A stretch of DNA of 64,000 bases from Niveispirillum sp048066115 (GTDB lineage Bacteria > Pseudomonadota > Alphaproteobacteria > Azospirillales > Azospirillaceae). Of this stretch, positions 35,150 through 44,877 are shown piece by piece. A model generated the notes under the pieces. That model ran no database searches. It worked only from the letters and a program-made list of their open reading frames with translations, and had not been told where the DNA came from. Position 1 is the first letter of the stretch, and every line of letters begins with the position of its first letter. The position numbers and the translations under genes are program-made. The stretch is from assembly GCF_048066115.1 (NCBI RefSeq), contig NZ_JBLTYX010000017.1, positions 1-64,000 of the forward strand. The letters run 5' to 3'.

Positions 35150-38116
35150 TTAAAAGTTTGCCCGCAGCACGAACGTGTAGCGCCGGTCGGCGTCCACCCA
35201 ATTGTGCATGGTCAAACGGCCCGGGAACCCGACCAGCACCTTGGTGCGGGAATTGGACAGGTTGGCCGCTTCCACGCCGGCCTTCAGATTCTCGTTGATG
35301 GTGAAGAAGGCGGACGCGTCCAGCTGCCCGTAATCATCGGCCCAGGCGGGAATGTTGATATTGGCCGCCGTGGTGGTCAGCAGATAGCGCTGGCGCCAGT
35401 TCCAGGCCAGACGCAGGGCCACCGGCCCGTATTCATACAGGCCCTGGACGTTGTAGGACCATTTCGACATGCCCTCCAGCGGCAGGTTCCGCGAGCCTGC
35501 CACATTGGCCTGCTGGTTGGCGTCGAACGGGTTGACGGCGGCGTTGCGCGTACCCTTGGACTCGATATAGGTGATGTTGGCCGCCATCCCCAGGCCCGAC
35601 AGCGCGCCGGGCAGGAAATCGTAGAACTGCGAATAGGCCGCCTCGAAGCCCTTGATGCTGCCCTTGCCGGCATTGTAGGGCCGGTTGGCGAAGACATCGC
35701 GGGTGACGCCGTTGTTGGTGTATTTCACCGTCTGCAGCGTCGTGGTGATGAAATTGTAGATGTCCTTGTAGAACACCACGCCGGTCACGCTGCCCGTGGG
35801 CGCGAAATACCATTCCAGCGACGTGTCGAACTGGTTGGAGCGCAACGGCCGCAGGTCCGGATTGCCGGCATTGCCGTTGAACTGATAGACGCAGTTGCGC
35901 ACATCGCCGGCCCCCGCCCCACTCTGGCAGGTGGTGCCCACCAGATGCCCGCCTTCGGCCGAGATATTGGCCGTGGCCTGCAGCTGCTGCAGATCCGGCC
36001 GCACGATGGAGCTGCCCGCCGCGAAGCGCCATTGCAGCTCATCGGTCAGCTTCACCCGCACATTCAGGCTGGGCAGGAAGTAGTCGTAGGAACGCCCGCC
36101 CTCCAGTGTCGTGCGTGCGCCGTTCAGAAAGGCCAGATCCTGGGCATTCGCCCCCGGCCCCAGGTTCAGCGAGCTGGCCGCCTGCACCACGGAGAAGCCC
36201 ACGCCCTTGGTCTTGGTATGGACGTAACGCAGGCCCAGATTGCCGTCGACATCCTTATCCTCACCAAACAGGTTGAGCTGATTGGCGAAGCGGATCAGGC
36301 CATAGCCGGCCCAGGTCTCTTCCGATTGGCGGTTGACGCCGCCGCCATTACCGGTCTGCGCCTCGTAATCGCCGTTGAACGGCCGCCAGCCGCCACCCCA
36401 GTCGGGTTCCTTCTGGATGGAACGCACGGCATTGGCACCCTGGACATAGTTCTTGGCCAGCCGCCCGTCCGGCACCAGGAAATTGCCCGGCAGGTCGATG
36501 GCGCCGCGCATGAAATCATCATCGCCATAGGAATGATAGGGCACCTTGCTGCCCGCCTGATCCAGCGTTGCCAGACCGGCCCCGGTCCAGCTCTGGCTGA
36601 TCCAGCCCCAGTTGTAGTTGCTGTCGCGGGTCACCGCCTCGCGCTTGTTGTGGCGCACGCCGAACCGGGCGGACGATAGCCAGTCATCGTCGAACGTGTA
36701 TTCGGCATCGAATCGCTCCGCCCACTGGTCGGCCTGGTTGCGCTGATGGTTGTCCATCGCGGCGCTGTAATAATAATTGGCCGGGTTGTTGCGATAGGCG
36801 TCGGTGATCGACAGCGTGACCTTGGGCAGCCCGCCCGTCAGGTCCAGGGTGGAGGCCGGGATGGCGGTGCCGCCCGGCATGGCGTCGAAGATGGTGAAAT
36901 CGATCGACTTGGTCTTCGACTTCACATATTGCACGTCGCCGCTCAGGCTCCAGGCATCGTTGGGGTTGAACTTCACCCGCAGCGACGCGTCCTCCGTGGT
37001 CGAATAGCGGCGGTTCCAGCGGGCGTCCAGCAGGTCGATATCCTGGGTCGTGCCGGTGCCGTCGGCGGCATTGGCGATGGTGCCCTTCACGAAATAGCCG
37101 TTGGCGTCATAGGTGAAGCTGGTGCCCGCCGCCGGCCCGTTGGCCGACCCGGTATTCAGGCCCACCACATGCTCCAGTGCCGCCTGCTCGGCCGCCGAGC
37201 GCAGATATTGCGCCGTGATGTCCCAGCGGGCATCGGGGCTCCACTGCACAACGCCGGCCACGCCGAAGCGCTCGCGCTCGAAATCCAGCGTGCGATAGCC
37301 CCAGCCGTCGGGGACATAGACCGTGCGGCCCGACGCCACCCCGGCGATATAGTTGGAAGCGCCCGGCGTGCCCGACCGCTCGCGATAGGCATTGACGGAG
37401 AAGGTGTCGGCCCGCGTGGCCAGTTCCGAATAGGCGACGTCCAGCAGCAGACCGAACTGGCCAAGCTTGTTGCTTTCCCACCGGTCGGAATAGAGCACGG
37501 AGCCGGACGGCTTGCCCTTCTTGCGCAGGTCCGTATAGGAATAATCCACCGACCCGGCGATGATCCGCCCCTTGGCGTCGAACGGCGTGCGCGTGCGCAG
37601 ATTGACCAGGCCGCCCAGGCCGCCCTCGATCATGTCGGCCGACGGGTTCTTATAGACATCGACCCCGGCCATCAGCTCCGGCGGCACATCCTCGAACCCC
37701 AGGGCGCGGCCATTCTTGGCGCCGAAACTGTCGCGGCCGTTGAATTCGCCGCGCACCAGCGACAGGCCGCGGATCTGCACGCCGCTGCCTTCGATCGACA
37801 GGCGGTCGGCATCGCGCCCGTCGGCGGTGCGGCCGATGGTGATGCCGGGAATGCGCTGCAAAACTTCCGTCACACTGCGGTCGGGCAGGGCGCCGATATC
37901 CACGGCGGTCACGCTGTCCACCAGCTGTTCGGCATTCTGCTTGATGGCCTGGGCCGACTGCACCTGGGCCCGGATACCGGTGACGATGATCTCTTCCAGC
38001 TGCGCGCCGCCATCCGCCGCCTGGGCCAGCGCGTGCGCCGGAAACAGCGCTGTCAACGCCAGCAGCGAAATGCCGCCCCGGCCCAGTCCCTTGGTGCGTA
38101 CCTTGCGTCCACTCAT
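35150..38116 (-). CDS. TonB-dependent receptor
   Basis: A 988-residue outer-membrane active transporter. A signal peptide (GGISLLALTALFPAHALAQ) is followed by a TonB-box-like LEEIIVTG, the plug domain (AVDIGALPDRSVTEVLQRIPGI ... IRGL) and a long 22-strand barrel ending in the aromatic RYTFVLRANF. The length and plug type match the carbohydrate-specific TonB receptors of Caulobacter and sphingomonads. It probably imports xyloglucan oligosaccharides. It starts 45 bp after the GH3 gene. Confidence 0.93.
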   Translation of the reverse strand: MSGRKVRTKGLGRGGISLLALTALFPAHALAQAADGGAQLEEIIVTGIRAQVQSAQAIKQNAEQLVDSVTAVDIGALPDRSVTEVLQRIPGITIGRTADGRDADRLSIEGSGVQIRGLSLVRGEFNGRDSFGAKNGRALGFEDVPPELMAGVDVYKNPSADMIEGGLGGLVNLRTRTPFDAKGRIIAGSVDYSYTDLRKKGKPSGSVLYSDRWESNKLGQFGLLLDVAYSELATRADTFSVNAYRERSGTPGASNYIAGVASGRTVYVPDGWGYRTLDFERERFGVAGVVQWSPDARWDITAQYLRSAAEQAALEHVVGLNTGSANGPAAGTSFTYDANGYFVKGTIANAADGTGTTQDIDLLDARWNRRYSTTEDASLRVKFNPNDAWSLSGDVQYVKSKTKSIDFTIFDAMPGGTAIPASTLDLTGGLPKVTLSITDAYRNNPANYYYSAAMDNHQRNQADQWAERFDAEYTFDDDWLSSARFGVRHNKREAVTRDSNYNWGWISQSWTGAGLATLDQAGSKVPYHSYGDDDFMRGAIDLPGNFLVPDGRLAKNYVQGANAVRSIQKEPDWGGGWRPFNGDYEAQTGNGGGVNRQSEETWAGYGLIRFANQLNLFGEDKDVDGNLGLRYVHTKTKGVGFSVVQAASSLNLGPGANAQDLAFLNGARTTLEGGRSYDYFLPSLNVRVKLTDELQWRFAAGSSIVRPDLQQLQATANISAEGGHLVGTTCQSGAGAGDVRNCVYQFNGNAGNPDLRPLRSNQFDTSLEWYFAPTGSVTGVVFYKDIYNFITTTLQTVKYTNNGVTRDVFANRPYNAGKGSIKGFEAAYSQFYDFLPGALSGLGMAANITYIESKGTRNAAVNPFDANQQANVAGSRNLPLEGMSKWSYNVQGLYEYGPVALRLAWNWRQRYLLTTTAANINIPAWADDYGQLDASAFFTINENLKAGVEAANLSNSRTKVLVGFPGRLTMHNWVDADRRYTFVLRANF

Positions 38117-38161
38117 CTCGTTCCCCCCGTCTTGGCTGTTTTTGCTGTGGTTGAACCGTCC

Positions 38162-40714
38162 CTATCGGGCGGCGTTTGGAATGGCGGCCGGACAGATCGC
38201 GTCGGACACGTCCGACACGATCCTGACCGTCGCCAGGGACAGGCCGGCGGGCGCACCCGCGGCCAGGGTGAAGGGTGTTGCGGCCTTGGCCAGATCGGCC
38301 CCGGCCTGCTTGAAGCAGGACAGCCGGATCTTCACCGACCGCCATTGGCCCAGGGGTGCCGCGGTCAGCACGGGCGTCAGGTCCAACTCGCCCCCCTGCC
38401 CGACACCGACGCGCACGATGCCCTGCGGCGCCTGATCGACCCGGTAATCCAGCAGCAGGCTGTTGCCCAGCGACAGGCGCGCCAGGTCCAGCACCGGCCC
38501 GCCGGTGACGGTCAGGGCCGCATCGCCCTTGCCGGTCCAGACCAGCGCCCGACCCGCCCCTTGCAGCCCGCCGGCATCGATCGGGCGCAATGACAGGGCC
38601 TCGCCCGCCTTCACGATGCTGCCATCATTGCCGACGGGCACCAGGGTCCCGCCCTGGCGTAGGCTGAACCGCCAAGGTGCGGGGGTACGGCCGCGCACGA
38701 AATAGGTGTCGGTGTTTGCCGCCGCCGGCGACACGCCTGACTGTTCGGATAGCAAACTGGACAGCGCTGTCATGACAGGCGTCAGCTCAGCGTAATCAAG
38801 ACCATAGCCCAGCCTGAACAAAGGCTCCGCGCCATGGACGGCGCTATTGGGCCAGGCGAAGGGCAGCCGCCCCTGGAAATCCTGGCGCGGCTTGCCCTCG
38901 CGATCGCCGATCAGCACATCGGCCACCGCCCCGCCCTCGCTGCCCGGCAGCCAGGCAGCGACGAAGGCATCCGACGCATTGATCTCCGGATTGACCCAGA
39001 GCGGCCGCCCCGACAGGAAGACCGACACCACCGGAATGCCCCGCGCTTTCAGGCGCTTCAACAGGGCCAGGTCCTCCTTGTCGCCCGGCTGGTATTCCAG
39101 GGTGGGGATATCGCCCTGCCCCTCGGCATAGGGCGCCTCGCCGAACACCAATATGGCCACGTCCACCGTGTCCCCGGCCGTGCCATCCACCGACAGGATC
39201 GCCTGCCCACCCTGGGCGCCCAGCGCCTCTTTCAGCCCGCCATAGATCGACTGCGCATTGGGGAAATCGCTGTTGCGGTTGCCGGTGCCCTGCCAGGACA
39301 GCGACCAGCCGCCCGACTGCCGGCCGATATCATCGGCCCCGCTGCCCGCCACCAGCACCCGCGCCCCGCCCTTCAGCGGCAGCACCTTGCCCTGGTTCTT
39401 CAGCAGCACCAGCGACTTGGCCGCCGCCTCGCGCGCCAGGGCCCGGTGGGGTGCGCTGCCCAGCAGATCGCCCCTGCCCTCCAGCGGCCGCCCCGCCTCG
39501 AACAGGCCCAGCCGGAATTTCACCCGCAGGATACGGCGCACGGCATCGTCCAGGCGGGCCATGGGAATGGTCCCGTCCTTGACCTGCGCCACCATCTTCT
39601 TGAACAGCTTCTTCCAATCGTATGGCGCCATCAGCATGTCGATGCCGGCCAGCACCGATGCCGGGCAATCATCATCCGTGCAGCCCGGCACCTGCTCATG
39701 GCCGTTCCAGTCGCTGACCACGAACCCGTCGAAACCCCAGCGATCCTTCAGCACACCCTGCAGCAGCGTGCCATTGCCATGCATCTTGACGCCTTGCCAG
39801 GAGGAGAAGCTGACCATCACCGTCATCGCCCCGGCCTCGATCGCCGGCGGATAGCCTGCCGCATGCACGCGGATCAGCTCATCTTCGCTGACCGCCGCAT
39901 CCCCCTGATCGATGCCGCCCGTGGTGGCACCATCGCCCAGGAAATGCTTGGCCGACGCCGCGACATGCCCGGCTTGCACACTACTGGGCTGGACAGCGCT
40001 GTCATGGCCGGCCTGGAAAAAGGCGCCCTGCAGCCCTGTGACCATGGCGCCGGCATAGCGGCGCACGATTTCCGGGTTTTCGGAATAACCCTCATAGGTC
40101 CGGCCCCAGCGCGCATCGCGCGGCACGGCCAGGGTGGGGGCGAAGGCCCAGTCGATGCCCGCCGCCGCCGTCTCCAGCGCCGTGGCCGCGCCGATGCGGC
40201 GGATCAGGTCGGGATCATTGGCGGCCCCCAGCCCGATATTGTGCGGAAACAGCGTGGCGCCGACGACATTGCTGTTCCCGTGCACGGCATCGATGCCGAA
40301 GATCAGGGGAATGGGCTCATGCCCCGACCGCTGTTCCAGCGCCACGGCGCGCAGCGCACGCGCCGTCTCCACCCAGGCGGCAACCCCCGCCCGGTCGGGC
40401 GCATTGAACGGCGCACTGTCCCCGCCCGCCAGGACGGAGCCCAGCGGATAGGCACGCAGGTCGGCGGGCTTGATCGACGGCAGGTCGGCCTGGATCATCT
40501 GGCCCACCTTCTCCTCGACACTCATCCGCGCCAGCATCGCACTGATCTTCGCCTCGGTCGCCGCATCGCCCAGCTTGGGCGCCGTGACGGCGGGCCAGCG
40601 GGCCGGATCGGCAATGCCGGCCTCGCCATCGGAACCCGGCGGCAATGACGCCAGTGAGAAACTGACCGCCAAGCCCATGGTGATACCGGACAAAAGAATG
40701 GAACGGAGCTTCAT
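38162..40714 (-). CDS. GH3 beta-glucosidase, ExoP-type
   Basis: An 850-residue exported glycosidase with a signal peptide (LLSGITMGLAVSFSLASL). The GH3 N-terminal barrel has MSVEEKVGQMIQADL, FGIDAVHGNSNVVGATLFPHNIGLGA, and the nucleophile Asp in GFVVSDWNGHEQ (about residue 335). The C-terminal GH3 domain (VLVAGSGADDIGRQSGGWSLSWQG) is followed by an extra C-terminal domain typical of ExoP-like enzymes. It would hydrolyse the beta-1,4-glucan backbone after side-chain removal. It is the first gene of the seven-gene minus-strand run and close to a LacI-type operator. Confidence 0.93.
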   Translation of the reverse strand: MKLRSILLSGITMGLAVSFSLASLPPGSDGEAGIADPARWPAVTAPKLGDAATEAKISAMLARMSVEEKVGQMIQADLPSIKPADLRAYPLGSVLAGGDSAPFNAPDRAGVAAWVETARALRAVALEQRSGHEPIPLIFGIDAVHGNSNVVGATLFPHNIGLGAANDPDLIRRIGAATALETAAAGIDWAFAPTLAVPRDARWGRTYEGYSENPEIVRRYAGAMVTGLQGAFFQAGHDSAVQPSSVQAGHVAASAKHFLGDGATTGGIDQGDAAVSEDELIRVHAAGYPPAIEAGAMTVMVSFSSWQGVKMHGNGTLLQGVLKDRWGFDGFVVSDWNGHEQVPGCTDDDCPASVLAGIDMLMAPYDWKKLFKKMVAQVKDGTIPMARLDDAVRRILRVKFRLGLFEAGRPLEGRGDLLGSAPHRALAREAAAKSLVLLKNQGKVLPLKGGARVLVAGSGADDIGRQSGGWSLSWQGTGNRNSDFPNAQSIYGGLKEALGAQGGQAILSVDGTAGDTVDVAILVFGEAPYAEGQGDIPTLEYQPGDKEDLALLKRLKARGIPVVSVFLSGRPLWVNPEINASDAFVAAWLPGSEGGAVADVLIGDREGKPRQDFQGRLPFAWPNSAVHGAEPLFRLGYGLDYAELTPVMTALSSLLSEQSGVSPAAANTDTYFVRGRTPAPWRFSLRQGGTLVPVGNDGSIVKAGEALSLRPIDAGGLQGAGRALVWTGKGDAALTVTGGPVLDLARLSLGNSLLLDYRVDQAPQGIVRVGVGQGGELDLTPVLTAAPLGQWRSVKIRLSCFKQAGADLAKAATPFTLAAGAPAGLSLATVRIVSDVSDAICPAAIPNAAR

Positions 40715-40845
40715 GAACGCCTTCCAGGCGGATCGGCGCCCCGGCGCATAGGCCGGCAGCATGCTTCCCCGCGATTTCCCCCCTGAACATCCCCGCCGCG
40801 GTTGACCGCTGTCGGTGGATGGTCGCTTTTACTTGTTGGCAACCA

Positions 40846-40859
40846 TGATACCGCTACCA
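40846..40859. promoter_or_regulatory. LacI-type operator between GH3 and GH29 genes
   Basis: TGATACCGCTACCA fits the LacI/GalR pattern TGNNANCGNTNNCA at every defined position. It lies in the 242-bp divergent region and could control both directions. Confidence 0.6.
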
Positions 40860-40886
40860 ATCGCTTGACGCAAGTGGGTATAGATT

Positions 40887-40901
40887 ATTTATCGGATAAA
40901 T
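40887..40901. promoter_or_regulatory. Perfect inverted repeat upstream of the GH29 gene
   Basis: ATTTATC-G-GATAAAT is a 7-1-7 perfect inverted repeat located 17 bp after a TTGACG box (40865-40870), thus over the expected -10. It resembles 25873-25887 near dgoK. Confidence 0.55.
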
Positions 40902-40956
40902 AGGCTGAATCTGCTATGACAGGTGAAAAATAACTTTCAGGGAAGGAAATGACAAG

Positions 40957-42567
40957 ATGGTTCTGACCCGCCGTCAGGTGCTGGGCGCCGTGCCCGCCGC
41001 CGGGCTCACCGCCGCCGGTTTGCCGGCCTTTGCCGACAATCCGTTCCAGCCCAGCTGGGACTGTCTGGCCGCCCAATACCGCACGCCCGACTGGTTCCGC
41101 GATGCCAAGCTGGGCCTGTGGGCGCATTGGGGCCCGCAATGCGTGCCGGAGGCCGGGGACTGGTATGGCCGCTTCATGTATAAGCAGGGCCACCGCATGT
41201 ACGACCATCACCTGAAACATTATGGCCACCCGTCCGACACCGGCTTCATCGACCTGATCGGCCGCTGGCGGGCGGAAAAATGGGACCCGCGCGATGTGAT
41301 GGCCCGCTTCAAAAGTGCGGGTGCCCGCTATGTCGTTTCCATGGCCCAGCACCATGACAATTTCGACTGTTTCGACAGCCGGTACCATGCCTGGAATTCC
41401 ACCCGCGTCGGGCCGAAGCGCGACATTGTCGGCACCTGGGAGAAACTCGCCCGCCAAGCCGGCCTGCGCTTCGGCATCTCCAACCATGGCGCCCATGCCT
41501 GGCACTGGTTCCAGACCGCCTATGGCTATGATCCGGAGGGGGCGAAGGCCGGCATCCGTTACGACGCAAACCGCCTGACCAGGGCGGACGGCAAGGGCAC
41601 ATGGTGGGACGGGCTGGACCCGCAGGACCTCTATGGCGGCCCCATGCGCGTCCCGCCCGCCGGCCTGACCAGCATCAAAGCCATGGATGACTGGCACGAC
41701 GTCCATACCGGCCAATGGCTGGAGACCCCGCCGCCCGGCAATCCGGCCTTCGTGCGCTCCTGGTACCTGCGCGCCCTGGACGCGATCGAGAAATACCGGC
41801 CCGATCTGGTCTATTTCGACAATTACGGCCTGCCCTTCGGCCAAGTCGGGCTGGACATCACCGCCCGCTATTACAACCTGTCGCGCCAATGGCATGGCGG
41901 CAGATTGGAGGCGGTGGTCAATGGCAAGCGCCTGGCCGAGGATCGCCAGCGCAAAGCCATTGTGGAGGATCACGAGCGCAGCTTCGTCGACGAGATCCGC
42001 CCCGATCCCTGGCAGACCTGCACCTGCATCGGCCAGTGGCATTACGACCGTGCGCTCTATGATCGCGGCGGCTACAAATCCGTAACCCAGGTGGTGCAGA
42101 GCCTGTCCGACATCGTGTCGAAGAACGGCAACCTGCTGCTCTCCATCCCCATGCGCGGCGATGGCAGCCTGGACGATCTGGAAATCCGTTTCCTGGACGG
42201 GCTGGCCGCCTGGACCGCCACCAACGGCGAAGCGATTTTCGGCACGCGCCCCTGGCGCCGCTACGGCGAAGGCCCCACCCGCATCGACAAGAGCGAGACG
42301 AAGCAGGCCCCCTTCACATCGGCCGATCTGCGCTTCACCACCCGGGGCGGGAACCTCTACGCCCTGGCCATGGCCTGGCCCGCCGACGGCAAACTGACCA
42401 TCACCAGCCTCGCCGGCACAGCCGTGGACCGCGCCGACCTGCTGGGCCGCGATGGCACCCCGCTGCCCCTGCGACAGACCGCCGCCGGCCTGGAGATCAC
42501 CCTGCCGGAAGCCCCCAACACCACGCCCATGCTGGCCGTCAGGCTCAGCGGCCGCGGCCTCATCTGA
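40957..42567 (+). CDS. GH29 alpha-L-fucosidase
   Basis: A 536-residue exported glycosidase with a Tat-like start TRRQVLGAVPAAGLTAAG. The barrel shows KLGLWAHWGPQCVPE, YVVSMAQHHDNFDCFDS and the nucleophile Asp in DLVYFDNYG (about residue 288). A beta-sandwich C-terminal domain follows. It would remove terminal fucose, for example from fucosylated xyloglucan side chains; Cellvibrio uses a GH95 enzyme for this, so GH29 here is a functional substitution by inference. It is followed 18 bp later by GH97. Confidence 0.9.
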   Translation: MVLTRRQVLGAVPAAGLTAAGLPAFADNPFQPSWDCLAAQYRTPDWFRDAKLGLWAHWGPQCVPEAGDWYGRFMYKQGHRMYDHHLKHYGHPSDTGFIDLIGRWRAEKWDPRDVMARFKSAGARYVVSMAQHHDNFDCFDSRYHAWNSTRVGPKRDIVGTWEKLARQAGLRFGISNHGAHAWHWFQTAYGYDPEGAKAGIRYDANRLTRADGKGTWWDGLDPQDLYGGPMRVPPAGLTSIKAMDDWHDVHTGQWLETPPPGNPAFVRSWYLRALDAIEKYRPDLVYFDNYGLPFGQVGLDITARYYNLSRQWHGGRLEAVVNGKRLAEDRQRKAIVEDHERSFVDEIRPDPWQTCTCIGQWHYDRALYDRGGYKSVTQVVQSLSDIVSKNGNLLLSIPMRGDGSLDDLEIRFLDGLAAWTATNGEAIFGTRPWRRYGEGPTRIDKSETKQAPFTSADLRFTTRGGNLYALAMAWPADGKLTITSLAGTAVDRADLLGRDGTPLPLRQTAAGLEITLPEAPNTTPMLAVRLSGRGLI

Positions 42568-42585
42568 CGCCTCCCGGAGGACCCC

Positions 42586-44562
42586 ATGCCCACCCCCCGC
42601 ATCCCCGCCCTCGCCTTGCTCCTGGTGCTGGCGTTTCCGGCCAGCGCCGCCCCCATCGACCTCGCCTCACCCGACGGCAAGGTCACCATCCGCCTGGACC
42701 AGGACCCCGCTGCCCGCCTGACCTACGCCGTCACCTACGCCGGCACCCCCATCCTCAGCCCCTCCATCCTGGGTCTGGACCTCGACGGCGAACGCAAACC
42801 GCTGGTCGGCGGCATGGAGATCACCCGCACCGTCCCCCGCGCCAATGACAGCACCTACCGCCTAACCGCCGGAAAGGTCGCCACCGCCCGTGACCGGTAC
42901 AATGAAATCACCCTGAACCTGACGGAGAAGACCGGTCCCGGCCGCCGGCTGGACGTGATCATCCGCGCCTATGACGACGGCGTGGCCCTGCGCTACCGTC
43001 TGCCGGCCCAGCCCGGCCTCACCGAACTGGCCCTGCGCCAGGAACGCACCCGCTTCAGCTTCGCCGGCGACTTTTCCTGCTGGGGCCTGAACCTGGGCAA
43101 TTTCAAGACCGCGCATGAGGGCGAATTCGACCCCGTCCCCGCCAGCCGCATCCGCCCCACCCATCTCTACGATGCCCCCCTGGTCTGCCAGACCGCCCCC
43201 GGCGGCCCCGCCTTCGCCATCGCCGAGGCCGATCTGCGCGATTATGCCGGCCTCTACCTGACCCGCCCCGGCGATGGCGGGCTGGGAGTGGAAAGCGTGC
43301 TGTCGCCCCATCCCGACCACCCCAAGCTGGCCGTGCGCCGCCCCCTGCCCGCCGATGGTGCCCTCACCCCCTGGCGCGTCGTCATGCTGGCCCGCCATCC
43401 CGGTGCCTTGAACGAATCCACCCTGATCACCGCCCTCAACCCCGATCCCGCCTTCGACCCAAGCTGGGTGAAGCCCGGCAAATCCGCCTGGGACTGGTGG
43501 AACGGCTGGCGCGCGCCGGGTGCCCAGAACGCGGTGCAGGCCAATGACGCCACCGTCACCGCCTTCATCGACCAGGCCGCCACGCTCGGCCTGGATTACA
43601 TGCTGATCGATGATGGCTGGTACCTGAATTCCGGCGGCGAGGGCAGCGTGAAGCCCGGTGCCGACCTGATGCAGGTCACGCCCGGCCTCGACCTGCCCGC
43701 CATGATCGATTACGGCCGCAAGAAAGGCATCGGCCTGTGGCTCTGGATACATTGGCAGGTGCTGGAACCCAGGCTGGAGGAGGTGCTGGCCCATTACGCG
43801 AAGCTGGGGATCAAAGGCATCAAGGTCGATTTCATGGACCGCGACGACCAGAAGATGGTGGATTTCTATCATCGCCTGCTGAGTGTGGCGGCCAGGAACC
43901 GGCTGCTGGTCAATCTGCACGGCGCCTATCACCCGACCGGCCTGATCCGCACCTACCCCAACTACCTGACGCAGGAAGGGGTGCTGGGTGCGGAATACAA
44001 TAAATGGTCCACCCGCATCACCGCCGGCCACAATGTCATGCTGGCCTATACCCGCCTGCTGATCGGCCCGATGGATTACACGCCCGGCGGCTTCCGCCAC
44101 GCCGCCCCCGGCGCGTTCCAGCACCGCTACACCCTGCCCGTTGTCCAGACCACCCGCGCCCACGGCCTGGCGCTCTATGTCGTCTATGACAGCCCGTTTG
44201 CCTGCGTCTCCGACAGTCCCGACGCCTATGCGGGCCAGGATGGCCTGGATTTCATCCGCGCGGTTCCCACGACCTGGGACGAGGTGCGGTTCGTGGCGGG
44301 CGAGGTCGGCGACCATATCGCGCTGGCAAGGCGCAAGGGCGACATCTGGTACCTGGGGGCGATCAGCAACGAACAGGCGCGCAAGGTCGACCTGCCCCTG
44401 TCCTTCCTGGGCAAGGGCCGCTTCACCGCGGAAATCCTGGCCGACGGCACCACCCCCGCCGACCTCTCCCGGTCCAGCAAGCCGGTGACGGCCGGTGACA
44501 GCCTGTCCCTGCCGCTGGCGGCGTCGGGTGGGGCGGTGATCGTGCTGCGGCCGGTAAAGTAA
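42586..44562 (+). CDS. GH97 glycosidase, retaining (alpha-galactosidase-like) type
   Basis: A 658-residue exported enzyme with a signal peptide (ALALLLVLAFPASAAP). The N-terminal beta-sandwich is followed by a barrel with WDWWNGWRAPG, YMLIDDGWYL, GIKVDFMDRDDQKMVDFY and LTQEGVLGAEYNKW. The Asp in KVDFMDRDDQ (about residue 415) occupies the nucleophile place of the retaining GH97 branch; inverting SusB-type alpha-glucosidases have Glu bases elsewhere. alpha-Galactosidase is therefore the first guess. It is co-transcribed with GH29. Confidence 0.87.
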   Translation: MPTPRIPALALLLVLAFPASAAPIDLASPDGKVTIRLDQDPAARLTYAVTYAGTPILSPSILGLDLDGERKPLVGGMEITRTVPRANDSTYRLTAGKVATARDRYNEITLNLTEKTGPGRRLDVIIRAYDDGVALRYRLPAQPGLTELALRQERTRFSFAGDFSCWGLNLGNFKTAHEGEFDPVPASRIRPTHLYDAPLVCQTAPGGPAFAIAEADLRDYAGLYLTRPGDGGLGVESVLSPHPDHPKLAVRRPLPADGALTPWRVVMLARHPGALNESTLITALNPDPAFDPSWVKPGKSAWDWWNGWRAPGAQNAVQANDATVTAFIDQAATLGLDYMLIDDGWYLNSGGEGSVKPGADLMQVTPGLDLPAMIDYGRKKGIGLWLWIHWQVLEPRLEEVLAHYAKLGIKGIKVDFMDRDDQKMVDFYHRLLSVAARNRLLVNLHGAYHPTGLIRTYPNYLTQEGVLGAEYNKWSTRITAGHNVMLAYTRLLIGPMDYTPGGFRHAAPGAFQHRYTLPVVQTTRAHGLALYVVYDSPFACVSDSPDAYAGQDGLDFIRAVPTTWDEVRFVAGEVGDHIALARRKGDIWYLGAISNEQARKVDLPLSFLGKGRFTAEILADGTTPADLSRSSKPVTAGDSLSLPLAASGGAVIVLRPVK

Positions 44563-44587
44563 TCCCGCCTTGCCGCCATCCCGGCTT

Positions 44588-44711
44588 CCCCCGCGAAAGT
44601 CCGGGCTGCGAGGGTTTTCGTAATATCTACCGTCACCCCGGCGAAGGCCGGGGCCCAAGTCGTAGAGCACAGCACGCGTCATCTGGGCCCCGGCCTCCGC
44701 CGGGGTGACGG
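44588..44711. repeat. Dispersed palindrome, family 1, copy e with extension
   Basis: CCGTCACCCCGGCGAAGGCC at 44630 and mirror ending at 44711, with inner GGGGCCCAAGT / ATCTGGGCCCC. It is preceded from 44588 by CCCCGCGAAAGTCCGGGCT...GAGGG, the same extension as at 28528. The rest of the 315-bp gap 44563-44877 shows no gene. Confidence 0.9.
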
Positions 44712-44877
44712 TAGAGGGGGCGGCAATGAAGGTGCCCAGGAGTGTCGCAGAGATCTCTCGCGAGGTGCCGGGATGACGGCTGAGCGAACCACACCCCAGC
44801 CCTGCAGGAACTGCCCTTAACGGTTTCCCATCACCCGCGCATAGTTCTGGGCATCGCCCGTCACCTGCCCCGGTCCC

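Noticed and set aside
36746..38593. A 615-codon plus-strand frame opposite the TonB receptor and GH3 genes
   Set aside because: It crosses two real genes and their junction and shows no recognisable motif.
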